DNA of 64,000 nt from Clostridium bowmanii (GTDB taxonomy: Bacteria > Bacillota > Clostridia > Clostridiales > Clostridiaceae), in contig NZ_JAHLDL010000004.1 in the NCBI RefSeq assembly GCF_018861315.1, positions 62,001 to 126,000 of the forward strand. Direction: 5' to 3'. The translations under genes were made by a program, and so were the position numbers. Shown here in pieces: positions 39,760 through 49,100 of the stretch (the first letter of the stretch is position 1; each line of letters begins with the position of its first letter). Below the pieces are notes generated by a model, which was not told the DNA's origin, searched no databases, and saw only the letters and a program-made list of their open reading frames with translations.

Positions 39760-40683
39760 ATGAAAAAAAATAAATATAAATTAGAAGAATATCTTAAATT
39801 AGAGCAAATATCCGCTGGAATGCTATACCATTATACAGATGCTGCTGGTTTGCTAGGAATTTTACAGAATGAGTTATTTTGGGTATCAAAGAGTAATTTT
39901 CTTAATGATTTCTCAGAAATTAGTTATATAGATACAGTTATTAAAATTATTTGTAAAGATATGTTTACCGATGAATATGAGTTAATAGCTGGAATGATAT
40001 TAGAAGAAGTACATTTTTTAAACTTTGGTAAGAGCATGAATGTTAAAGAACAAAACTATTATATTTTGTCGCTAACAGAAAATCCGGATTCATTAGCATT
40101 GTGGTCTACCTATTCAAATTGCTTTGGTTATAATATTGGTCTTGATGGGAGCGATTTAGCTCAGATAATGTCAAATTTACAAAATGAAACTCCTCTTGGT
40201 ATTCACGGAAAAGTTATCTATGATAAAGCTATACAATGTCAGATAGTTAGAGATGAGATAAATATAACAAAAATACCTTTGTTATATAATAAATATCTTA
40301 AATCAAAGAATACTGAACTAATTAAGGAGTTGAAAGATGAGATATCTTTAATGTCAGTTGCTTTGGGCGCATATGGTTTGTTTTTTAAAGACCCCCTATT
40401 CTCTCAGGAACAAGAATATAGAATCGTGTTTTTTCATTTAGTGAATGAGGGGTTAAGTACTAAACTAAATCATGAAATTAAATTTAGAGATAGGAATGGT
40501 ATAATTATTCCTTATATAGAGGTTCCTATGACTAATGACAAAGGTTACTTACCTGTAAGAGAACTCATGGTTGGTCCCAAAAACAATTTAGATATCGCAG
40601 AACATGGTATTGACTTTCTTCTTTACTGGTTGAAAAAGAAAGATGTAACTATACGAAGGTCCGGCATTCCTTTGAGATACTAG
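39760..40683 (+). CDS. DUF2971 domain protein
   Basis: This 307-residue protein matches DUF2971. An N-terminal YHYTDAAGLLGILQNELFWV is followed by SNFLNDFSEISY. The middle segment is LSLTENPDSLALWSTYSNCF, with NIGLD after it, and the C-terminal region includes QEQEYRIVFFH. The conserved Tyr/Thr and Arg/Glu layout recalls RES/ADP-ribosyl-type NAD-using folds, and DUF2971 genes are frequent in bacterial defence islands. No activity is proven. It is the third gene of the 38211-40683 cluster, 65 bases after its neighbour. Confidence 0.8.
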   Translation: MKKNKYKLEEYLKLEQISAGMLYHYTDAAGLLGILQNELFWVSKSNFLNDFSEISYIDTVIKIICKDMFTDEYELIAGMILEEVHFLNFGKSMNVKEQNYYILSLTENPDSLALWSTYSNCFGYNIGLDGSDLAQIMSNLQNETPLGIHGKVIYDKAIQCQIVRDEINITKIPLLYNKYLKSKNTELIKELKDEISLMSVALGAYGLFFKDPLFSQEQEYRIVFFHLVNEGLSTKLNHEIKFRDRNGIIIPYIEVPMTNDKGYLPVRELMVGPKNNLDIAEHGIDFLLYWLKKKDVTIRRSGIPLRY

Positions 40684-41138
40684 TCTGATAGGGAGGTTAA
40701 TATTAATTAGGTTTGGCATAATTAGTAATTTGAATAGGTTCTGAATTTTAATTAGTCTAACTTCTAAATATTATAATTGGTGTCTGAAAAATATAAAATG
40801 AGAATAATATAGTAAATAACTATTATTCAAATTGTTAATTAAGAGGTAACTATTAGCTGTGAGATTATGTTTATCCCATGGCTTTTTATTTTTAGAAAAA
40901 CAGAACGACTGGCATGAGGGAGAAAAAATAATGAATTTGGGAGACATTATTGGAGTAATTGAAGAAAGAGAACCATCATATTTTGTACAGCTAGTGGTTT
41001 TTAATAGTGGGATAACTCACGTTATCTTATAATTATTTATAGTGTTTATATAGACCATAGTCTAAACAGTGTAAGAAACAGAATAATAAACTGTTTATAT
41101 AGAGTTGTTTTTAGAATTAATAAATATTTATTTGTGAA
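40684..41138. other. Mostly non-coding stretch with one possible tiny frame
   Basis: AT-rich sequence with small palindromes (AAACAGT...ACTGTTT near 41066). At 40931-41032 an ATG after GAGGGAG encodes a 33-residue peptide beginning MNLGDIIGVIEEREPSYFVQ; this may be a relic rather than a gene. Confidence 0.35.
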
Positions 41139-41353
41139 AGTCTTGATAGGTTAGCAAGAAGTACAAATAACCTATTAGATATAGGGGAACAGTTACAAGT
41201 AAAGGGAATACACCTAGTAAGCAGCAAAGAGAGCATAGAGACTAACACAGCTACTGGCAAACTAATGTTAACTATGATAGAGGCTATATTAATGCCTTTG
41301 AACGTGAGAATATGCTAGAACGTCAGATAGAGGGAATTGCAATGGCAGTATAA
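41139..41353 (+). pseudogene. Serine recombinase fragment
   Basis: Translation of 41139 onward gives SLDRLARSTNNLLDIGEQLQ, then VKGIHLVSSKESIETNTATG and KLMLTMIEA. This is unmistakably the middle of a Pin/Hin-type resolvase domain (the RLARS..L and T..G.L conserved segments). The frame then breaks, and a second frame continues FERENMLERQIEGIAMAV to a stop at 41353. The catalytic N-terminus and the C-terminal helix-turn-helix are missing. Confidence 0.8.
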
Positions 41354-41430
41354 GGGGTTGAATATATTCAGAGTAGTAATTAAGTTTACTGATTTTTTAT
41401 TTTAAAATATTTTTTTTTATGATAATATAA

Positions 41431-41461
41431 AAGTATACTAAAGTAGTTTAAAAGTAAACCA
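41431..41461. promoter_or_regulatory. Three direct repeats upstream of the 41483 gene
   Basis: AAGTATACTA, AAGTAGTTTA and AAGTAAACCA lie in succession at about 10-11 base intervals, ending eight bases before the GGAGGT of the next gene. Helical-turn spacing is typical of ribbon-helix-helix operators. Confidence 0.4.
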
Positions 41462-41482
41462 TGAATAATGGAGGTTAAGAAA

Positions 41483-42142
41483 ATGAGTAAACCAAATAAA
41501 CTAGACTTAACAATTGAAAAATTAAAAGAAATAGCTCAATCAATAAATAAAAACACAGCTGCTAATAGAAATAAAAGTAAAGAAGATAAAATTTCAACAG
41601 ATAAATTTATTAAACAGTTTGGAATAAATAGAAAATATTTTTCTGAAATGATTAAAGATACAAATATAAAATATAATAAATCAACTTTTAATTACAATAT
41701 TGAAGGTAGTAGACAATTAGATTTTTTGCCTAAGAAAGTTGATTCAGAAGAAGTAATCCAAAGAAATGAGAAAACAACTGTCTCTAAACCATTGGTAAAA
41801 CAGGAAGTATACCAAATAACTACCCAAAGTAGTTCAAATGAAATTCAAAGTATACCAAAGAATACTTTGCAACTACCAAATGAGCTTAAAGAAATTTTAT
41901 CTTTAACAGGAGATCTAAAAGAAATGTTAGGCTGGTATAGAAAACAAACTAACACAAGTTTAATTGAAATTCCGGAGATTAATATAAATATTGATAAATT
42001 AGATGGAGAAGTGGTGACAAGAAGCTTTAAAATTTATAAAGAAATAGCAGAAGATTTCTCCGATTTTGCAGATCGTAGAAAGGAAACACAAAAGGATCTT
42101 ATTTCACTTGCATTGTTAGAATTTATAAAAAAATACAAATAG
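41483..42142 (+). CDS. Hypothetical protein with C-terminal RHH-like domain
   Basis: About 219 residues; ATG 41483 is chosen because TGGAGGT lies seven bases upstream. The N-terminal half is basic and helical (TDKFIKQFGINRKYFSEMIK resembles an HTH). A low-complexity linker rich in Ser, Gln and Thr follows. The C-terminus VVTRSFKIYKEIAEDFSDFA, then RRKETQKDLISLALLEFIKK resembles a ribbon-helix-helix strand-helix-helix. Such proteins are common near plasmid and island partition or toxin genes. Family is not recognised; autoregulation through the upstream repeats is plausible. Confidence 0.5.
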   Translation: MSKPNKLDLTIEKLKEIAQSINKNTAANRNKSKEDKISTDKFIKQFGINRKYFSEMIKDTNIKYNKSTFNYNIEGSRQLDFLPKKVDSEEVIQRNEKTTVSKPLVKQEVYQITTQSSSNEIQSIPKNTLQLPNELKEILSLTGDLKEMLGWYRKQTNTSLIEIPEININIDKLDGEVVTRSFKIYKEIAEDFSDFADRRKETQKDLISLALLEFIKKYK

Positions 42143-42447
42143 GCTCAGTTTAAATGTTTTTGTTCTCTAAAACACATATAATGGTAAATGCTTTTTACCG
42201 CTGTAGTATTTGTAACACATTAAATAACCTATATTAGATCCTATTGAATTTTATTTCTTTATTAGCAAAAATATATATCTAACTCTTCTATTCCATCAAC
42301 TATAACCTTATTATAAAATTTTGTGATGGCACATATATGGAAATAATTTAAATTAGGTATGATAATAGAAAAAAAAGAGACTGTAAATAAAAAAAAAACA
42401 ACCCATTATAGGCTGAATTATAGTTCATACTAATATTATTTAAAAGT
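42143..42447. other. Non-coding convergent gap
   Basis: No gene or clear terminator is visible; there is a poly-A stretch near 42390. Confidence 0.4.
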
Positions 42448-42942
42448 TTACCATAAGTCCCCATCTGATATTGAGTAGTGTTCAACAAATTCATCTTTGT
42501 TTTCACGATATAACATAATTTGGTAAACTGAAATTTCTCTTAAATTAGCCATTCCACATATTGTTACAAAATTTGAAAATAATTCATCAGTAAAGAATTC
42601 CCTAATATTTTTAGTACCTAGACTAATATTATACAGGTCTTGTTTTTTCGTTACAGTTACTTTTATTTTTTCAATATGTTTTTTACTTATAAAGAAAGAA
42701 ATTAATTCATCTTCATTTAAATTTTTAATTATCCATTTATTTAAAGATTCTAACTCAAATAATGATTTTAATTTTTTAATTCTTAAATTTTGTTCAGAGA
42801 TTTCTTGTTTTTTCTGCAATATTTCCATTTTAGTTTTAGATATATGCTCCTCTTTATCCCAGTCTTGCACTTTTGACCTTGCCATATAATCCTTAAATCC
42901 TTTTTCATGTACCTTATCTTTAAATTTAATTTGTGATGCCAT
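42448..42942 (-). CDS. Hypothetical cytoplasmic protein, 164 residues
   Basis: Start chosen at 42942, nine bases after AAGGAGG; an ATG at 42951 touches that site. The N-terminal half is highly charged and probably coiled coil (ISKTKMEILQKKQEISEQNL). The C-terminal half is mixed alpha/beta. No membrane segment or known motif is seen. It is transcribed opposite to its neighbours. Function unknown. Confidence 0.55.
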   Translation of the reverse strand: MASQIKFKDKVHEKGFKDYMARSKVQDWDKEEHISKTKMEILQKKQEISEQNLRIKKLKSLFELESLNKWIIKNLNEDELISFFISKKHIEKIKVTVTKKQDLYNISLGTKNIREFFTDELFSNFVTICGMANLREISVYQIMLYRENKDEFVEHYSISDGDLW

Positions 42943-43372
42943 TTTTACCATCCTCCTTAAGATTTTAGCTTAATTTAAGCCATAAGATGTTATCTATTTT
43001 ATTATTATCACATTTTAATTTTTTTTTCATAAAGTGATGATTTATTTGGGTTATTAAGTATTTATTTAAATTTAACTATTTATATTTAGGTGGTTTTAAT
43101 ATAATTAATACTTATGGTAGTTTTGGTTGAGATTTGGTAAGTTTAATTATTATAAGTTACGTTAATTCATTCGACATATAAATGTTTGTGAAAGGGAGAG
43201 GCTGCAGCAAACTAGCATAAAAGTAGATTCAATACATATCGTCGAAACTACTGGATTTACTGACAAGAGAAAAACTGTATATATTATATATCATTAAAGA
43301 ACTGATAAGGGGCTCTTTTTCATGTATATAATTCTACTTCTTGTCCATAATTAATGTGGAAGAGGTGAAATT
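42943..43372. other. AT-rich gap with possible coding remnant
   Basis: A start-less frame near 43195-43300 reads RLQQTSIKVDSIHIVETTGF and ends at a TAA, but I cannot assign it. No RNA gene or terminator is evident. Confidence 0.3.
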
Positions 43373-43951
43373 ATGGAAAATACAATCAAGGTAAGAAATT
43401 TTCAAATTAAGGTAAAAAGTGTATTTGCAATATCACTAACGGTCGTTATAGTTTCTTTTATCTCATTGCTAAACTACATAGATAAAAATATTTTAACAAA
43501 TGTATTAATAAGTAGTACGTCTAGTTCTATAGGAATATGTGGAGGGTATTATGTATCAAAAAAAATAGATGCGGATAATCAAAAGATAAAAGCAGTAACG
43601 TTGAAGAAGAATATGCTAAATTTACTAGAAAACGAAATTTATGAAAATGGAATTATTTTTAATGAGCATTATAATAAAGAGAAAATTAAAGCTGGGTCTT
43701 TAGATTTAAAACTTAAGAACAAATTTAAAGTTGATGTATGGGATAAGTTTAAATTTAAAATATTTACTGAAGGAATAGAAATATTAGATCAAGATAAATT
43801 TACAGAATTATGTGAGTTATATAAAAGATTCGAGAGACTCAATTTGCAGAAAGAGTTAAATTCGCCTGTTAATGAAATAAGTAAGACAGATATACTTAAT
43901 TATATTGATGGAAACTTAATGAAAATAGAAAACTACTTAAGAGCTAATTAG
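43373..43951 (+). CDS. Hypothetical membrane protein, 192 residues
   Basis: Two hydrophobic segments near the N-terminus (SVFAISLTVVIVSFISLL, then LISSTSSSIGICGGYYVSK) are followed by a cytoplasmic helical domain of about 120 residues. GAAGAGGTG precedes the ATG. The arrangement (two membrane helices, soluble C-terminal domain) resembles small effector or sensor proteins of mobile elements, but no family is recognised. Confidence 0.6.
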   Translation: MENTIKVRNFQIKVKSVFAISLTVVIVSFISLLNYIDKNILTNVLISSTSSSIGICGGYYVSKKIDADNQKIKAVTLKKNMLNLLENEIYENGIIFNEHYNKEKIKAGSLDLKLKNKFKVDVWDKFKFKIFTEGIEILDQDKFTELCELYKRFERLNLQKELNSPVNEISKTDILNYIDGNLMKIENYLRAN

Positions 43952-44490
43952 TTCTTATTTTATGTAAAATTAATAATCTAGAATCAGTTTTAAATAATAA
44001 AGTCACAAACATATATATAATCGTTTATTCGAATAGTTAAAAGTTAGAATTATATGTTGTAAATTTAGTTTTAATATAATACATTTAAGATTGTATATTT
44101 TACGAAAAGAGTAGAGAGTATTGTTGGATGTAAATGTCATACATTCTGTATTGATGTAAAAAAATAATAGGTATCCATCATAAGGAATTAAGCATACTTA
44201 CAGCTTAGATGTGGAAGATATGGAAGCATTAACTGACCATACAAATAAAGCATAAGAGTAGATATCAAATATATTTGGTAAATCCAATGAGAGGTGCAGC
44301 ATAGGTATAATAATTATTGTACCTAAAGGTCAATAGAATGTCTTAATTTAAATAATGTTTATTTGAAAAGAACAGTTTAGTATGAGTATCTTTCAATGTT
44401 TCGGTGATTCTATAGACAATTTGTTGACCTTACCTTTTTTATGGACAATAAAAAGGTAATAATAAAAAGGTAATAATAAAAAATAAAACT
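43952..44490. other. Gene-free stretch
   Basis: About 540 AT-rich bases with only broken short frames. GGTAATAATAAAAA is directly repeated near 44456-44480. Confidence 0.4.
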
Positions 44491-44493
44491 TTG

Positions 44494-44536
44494 GAAAAAG
44501 AATTGTGGGAGTGACTTCCACAATTCTTTTTTCTTC
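44494..44536. terminator. Bidirectional terminator
   Basis: AAAAGAATTGTGG-N9-CCACAATTCTTTT with an A run on the left and a T run on the right. On the minus strand it would end the 44624-45640 gene. Confidence 0.75.
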
Positions 44537-44623
44537 TATATATGTTATATGGATATACAAGATATAGCACCGATAATTTAAGGGCAATTGAATTATTTGA
44601 GATTAGGAGGGGAGAAAGGTCAA

Positions 44624-45640
44624 TTATTTGATGGTCTTTTTCTCTTCCACTAGTTCTATTAATTCAGCCACAGAGTATTTCTCATAAAGGCTGATTAAAT
44701 TATTAGCTTTAAAGTGTTTTTTTGATAGTTTTTGTTTTGAAGTAGAAATATCAATTTTCAGCTTTTCTACAATTAGCCACGTTGTAGCCTTAACACAATT
44801 TTCATGTGAAGCCCAGAATTTCCTTGGAACATTATGTAACTCCCATTCCATAAATCTATTAGGGTATGTAGTGTTTATAGCTTCGAATGGGCTTGTATTA
44901 AAGCAACATTGTAACATTCCATATAGATTATTATCTTTGTAAATTTGTTTAGAGTAATTTTCTTTAATATCGGTATCGGTCCATTTTAATCTATGCTCAA
45001 TAAGCCATTTAACGGCTAGTACACCTTTATCTTTATCCCAATAATTATTTTTTACATGGGTACCAATTTCCCAATTCTTAAATTTGCCTGGATAAGCTGC
45101 ATCTATAGCTTCAAATAGAGTACAGTTAAATGCTTTTTTTAACATGCCAAGTAAATGGTTTTCTGTGAATACATTCTGGTTTAAATTTTCAACAATTTCA
45201 TTTTCAGACCATTTAAGCTTTTCTTCAATTAGCCACTTTGTAGCATATATAGCATTTTCTTTTCCTTGTTCCCCTTGCCAGTAATCATTAGGTGCATTAA
45301 CAAAATCCCATGCATGAAAGTTTTTTTTAGGATAAGCTTTTGTAATTGCTTCATAGCAACTATCTTTATATTTGCACAATAATAACCCACCAAGTTTATG
45401 CTCTTTAAATGTTGTCTTTCTAAGTTTTTCCCTAACGTCATCATCTTTCCACTTAAGTATTTTTTCAATTAAGTATCGTGTAAGCTGAGGAGCATATTCA
45501 TCACTATCATCGCATTCCCAAAAATGTTTCGGGAATTTCTTTATTTTTCCACTTCTAACCAATTCATATGTTTCTATAGGAGTAAGCTTATAGTAGTTAT
45601 ATTTATTAAAGCTCTTATTAAAAGATTTCAAATTACTCAA
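44624..45640 (-). CDS. Tandem-repeat protein resembling DUF4046
   Basis: This 338-residue protein contains four repeats of about 73 residues. Their consensus reads A.KWLIEEKLKW...EI.E.L, then F.EN.L.GML...F....EAI..AYP..F..WE and a Trp about 10 residues later. The repeats have the look of small helical DNA-binding units and resemble DUF4046, though I cannot confirm the family. There is no catalytic motif. It is encoded opposite to the BREX operon and 530 bases upstream of it. It could be a regulator or anti-phage accessory; no direct evidence. Confidence 0.6.
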   Translation of the reverse strand: MSNLKSFNKSFNKYNYYKLTPIETYELVRSGKIKKFPKHFWECDDSDEYAPQLTRYLIEKILKWKDDDVREKLRKTTFKEHKLGGLLLCKYKDSCYEAITKAYPKKNFHAWDFVNAPNDYWQGEQGKENAIYATKWLIEEKLKWSENEIVENLNQNVFTENHLLGMLKKAFNCTLFEAIDAAYPGKFKNWEIGTHVKNNYWDKDKGVLAVKWLIEHRLKWTDTDIKENYSKQIYKDNNLYGMLQCCFNTSPFEAINTTYPNRFMEWELHNVPRKFWASHENCVKATTWLIVEKLKIDISTSKQKLSKKHFKANNLISLYEKYSVAELIELVEEKKTIK

Positions 45641-45980
45641 ATCCTTTCTAAATTATAAGTAGAGTATAATAAAATATTGAGCCATGGTATACATAAATAC
45701 AATTAACGCAAGTTAATCATTGACCATGATAATTATTGATTAACTATATTTTGTTTAAGCTTAGAAAATTCTATGGTTATATATAATATATAATACATCA
45801 TTAATCACTATAGAAATATAAAAATAATGAATAAATTGAAGGAATTTATCTATTTATAGAGAATTGATAATAATATCTATTTATGAAAATATTACCACGT
45901 TGGTACATCTCAATAGCACTATAACAATAATAGTAAATTAATTATATAATAACAAATAAATTGCCGTTTTGCGAAATGTT

Positions 45981-46009
45981 TTGCGGTATATCACAATATA
46001 TTGTATAAT
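45981..46009 (+). promoter_or_regulatory. Likely BREX operon promoter with direct repeats
   Basis: TTGCGG (45981-45986), a 17-base spacer and TATAAT (46004-46009). Two direct copies of GTTTTGCG (45966-45973 and 45978-45985), 12 bases apart, overlap the -35 box and may bind a regulator. It is 165 bases upstream of the first BREX frame. The region 45641-45960 shows no gene. Confidence 0.55.
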
Positions 46010-46034
46010 ATTTACAACTACTTTATTTGTGAGC

Positions 46035-46118
46035 ATGGAGGTTATAGTGAAAATTTGTAATGTTCTTGAATGTGACATTGGTGATATTATGGAAGTATTA
46101 GTGGGTGAGAAGTTGTAG
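46035..46118 (+). pseudogene. Truncated XRE regulator in the BREX leader
   Basis: The frame reads MEVIVKICNVLECDIGDIME before a TAG at 46118. This is the C-terminal end of a YozG-type Cro/C1 regulator (the KIC..L.CDIGDI.E ending). The helix-turn-helix itself is missing. GGAGG here is part of the coding remnant. The relic may be an eroded BREX regulator. Confidence 0.6.
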
Positions 46119-46173
46119 CCCTTATTATGGGATAAGCAGAATAGCATAATGATACTAATTTTGAAAAGAGGAT

Positions 46174-49100
46174 ATGATTTTTTTGGATAACAGAATGATT
46201 AATTTCAAAGAATGGTTACAAAATAAAAAAGGAATTGCTAACCTTTACACAATCGAGGGCATAGTATGGTACATTGAATCTATAGCAAATTTTGCATTGA
46301 AATTTAGTATATCAAAGACCCCATTGTTAGAAATAAATGTACCTAAGGATTTCATTGATATTATTGATAAGATAAATAAGGAAAAACGTTATACTTTTAA
46401 ATGCCCCAATAAAACAAAATACTCAAAATCTTTAGATTTTTATATAGAGTATTTGAAATGTACACAATCTCAGCAACTGATCGAACCCAATATCTCGAAA
46501 CAAAAGAATGAAATTGTGGGGTGCAATGACAGAAAAGCACTAGAGATAGAATTGGATAGAATATCACAAAGTCAGGAACAAAAGTTTTTAGATTATTTAA
46601 AAGATATTATTGGGGTATCAGAGACCATAGCTGAAAGCTATGTTAATACACTTAAAAATATTTCGGAATGTTTCAAAGTTATGAATTTATCCATTACACC
46701 ACTTCTGAATATAACTACAACAAAAGATTATAAACTAATAGATAATACTATTTGGCTAAATAAAGCATTCGTAAATATAAATAAAAATGCAAACTATCAA
46801 TACGGATTAGTGTTTAACAAATACGGGCTATTTTTAGATTACGATAAAAGGAAAAATCAATCTTATGAATTAAATTCAGTAACCCAGACAGATGTTTGCA
46901 ACGAAGAAGAAATAGATGTAAATTTGAAAGAAAGTGTTCCAATTATGGAAGCAGTTCAAGGAGAGCAGTTAGTTAGTTCTAATGACCGAAATCTAGAGTA
47001 TACAAAAGAGACAGATGACCTTTTGGAGAATAGTATGATTAACTTTAAAATGTGGTTATATAATAAAAAAGAAATTGTCAACAGTAAAACAGTCAACAGC
47101 ATATCTGAAAACATACAAATTATAGCAAGTTTTGCTTTGGGTTTTCATATATTACAAACCTCTTTGTTAAAAATAAAATTACCTAATGATTTTATTGATG
47201 CTATTAATAAGCTAAATAAGAGTAGAAATTTTATTGTAAAAGATAATGTAGCTAAAAATAAATACTCTAAATCTATAGAGTTTTATCTACAGTATTTGAA
47301 ATTTGTAATATCTCAGCAATTAGACGAACCAAATATTTCAAAGCAATCAGAGAAACAAGTGGAGTGCAATTTCAGAAAAATGACATGTAATGAACTGAAT
47401 TTAGTAACCAAGACAGATGATCGTACAGATGAAGAAACAGATGAAGAAACAGATGAAAGTGTTTTAGTTATAGAACCAGTTCAAGGAGAACAAATAGTTA
47501 ATTTTCATAACCCAAATCAAGGATATACAAAAGAGAGAGATGACATTTTGGTGAACAATATGATCACCTTTAAAGTATGGTTATATAATAATAAAGAAAT
47601 TGTCAGTAGCCAAACAATTAGTAACATAGCAGAGTATGTTCAATCAGCAGCAGATGCTGCATTGAAATTTAATATATCACAAACATCTATACTGGATATG
47701 AATTTACCTAAAGATTTTAGTTATGTTATTCATAAACTAAACAGGAATAAAACTTTTGTTGCTATAGACAATGTAAGTAAAAAGAAATACAACGAAGCTA
47801 TAGAATTTTATCTACAGTACTTAAAATTCATACAATTTCACCAACAAAATATACCATATAAGCCCAAGCAACTTGAAGACGTTGTGGAGTGCAATAGCAG
47901 AAAAGTGTCAGATAGAGATTTGGATGTAATACCAGAAAGTCAGAAACAAAAGTTTTTAGCCTATCTCGAAGATATTATATTTCTGTCTGATACTATAGCG
48001 AAAAGCTATATTTATGCGCTTGAAAATATTGCTAAAGTTTGCAGAATTAAAAATATATCCAACAAACCACTTTTAGAAATTACTATGATAGAAGATTATA
48101 ACCGTATAATTGATATTATGTGGCTAAATAAGCCGTTTCAAAATAATAATAAAAATGCAAACTATAAGTACGGTTTAGCAATCAACAAATACAGAGAATT
48201 TTTATCTTACTGTAAGTTTAATGATCAATCAAATGAATTGAACCAAGAACACCAGATTCAGGATTGCACCGAAGTGGAAATAGGTATGAATTTGAATGAA
48301 AGTGTTTCTATTACAGAATCGGTTAAAGGCGAGCATATAGTTAATTTTAACAACCAAAACCAAACGTATACTCACAGTCACCCATATAAGTTAAATATAG
48401 ATGATGTTTCGATAAATGTTCATAATTGGACGGATGTTTTAGTTAAGCTCTGTGAAGAGTTAATAATAATGTGCCCAGATTCTGCAAGTGAATTTCCATT
48501 GAATTCTATAGTCAACAGTGCAAAATGGAAATGCTTTAGTTATGACTCGTTGTTACTTATAGCTGGTAAACGGCTGTCCAATGGATTATGGATAGAAACA
48601 AACTTCAGCGCAAACAATATTGTAAAAACATGCAAGTGGCTACTTGATGAGTACAAAATTAGTACAGAAAATGTGAATATTTATTATGCTTTAAAAGGGG
48701 AATCACCAGATATAGACATAGAATTACAATTGCTCCTTAAAAGCAGTGAAATTGTAATTGAAGAAGTAGAGTTTTATATTAATCAAAAGCAATACAATAA
48801 AAAGCAAAAGATTTATATAGAAACACTAGATGAATATTTTCCTAAAGGTATTAGAGTATCTAGTTCAATTCAAGTTAATAAATTTAAAAAATTAGCACAA
48901 CAAATAAATTCTCAAATATTGAATTGTGATAATGAAATGATTATAGATGAATTGCAAACAATTGCAGTACGTTGTGAGGAGAGTTTTTATATGTCGCCAA
49001 ATAAAATAGTAGAAGAGAAGGTGCTATTAGAAAAAATACTTAGTTTTGTGTTAGATACATTTAAAACAAAAAAAGTTATATATTTCGACGGGATATTCAA

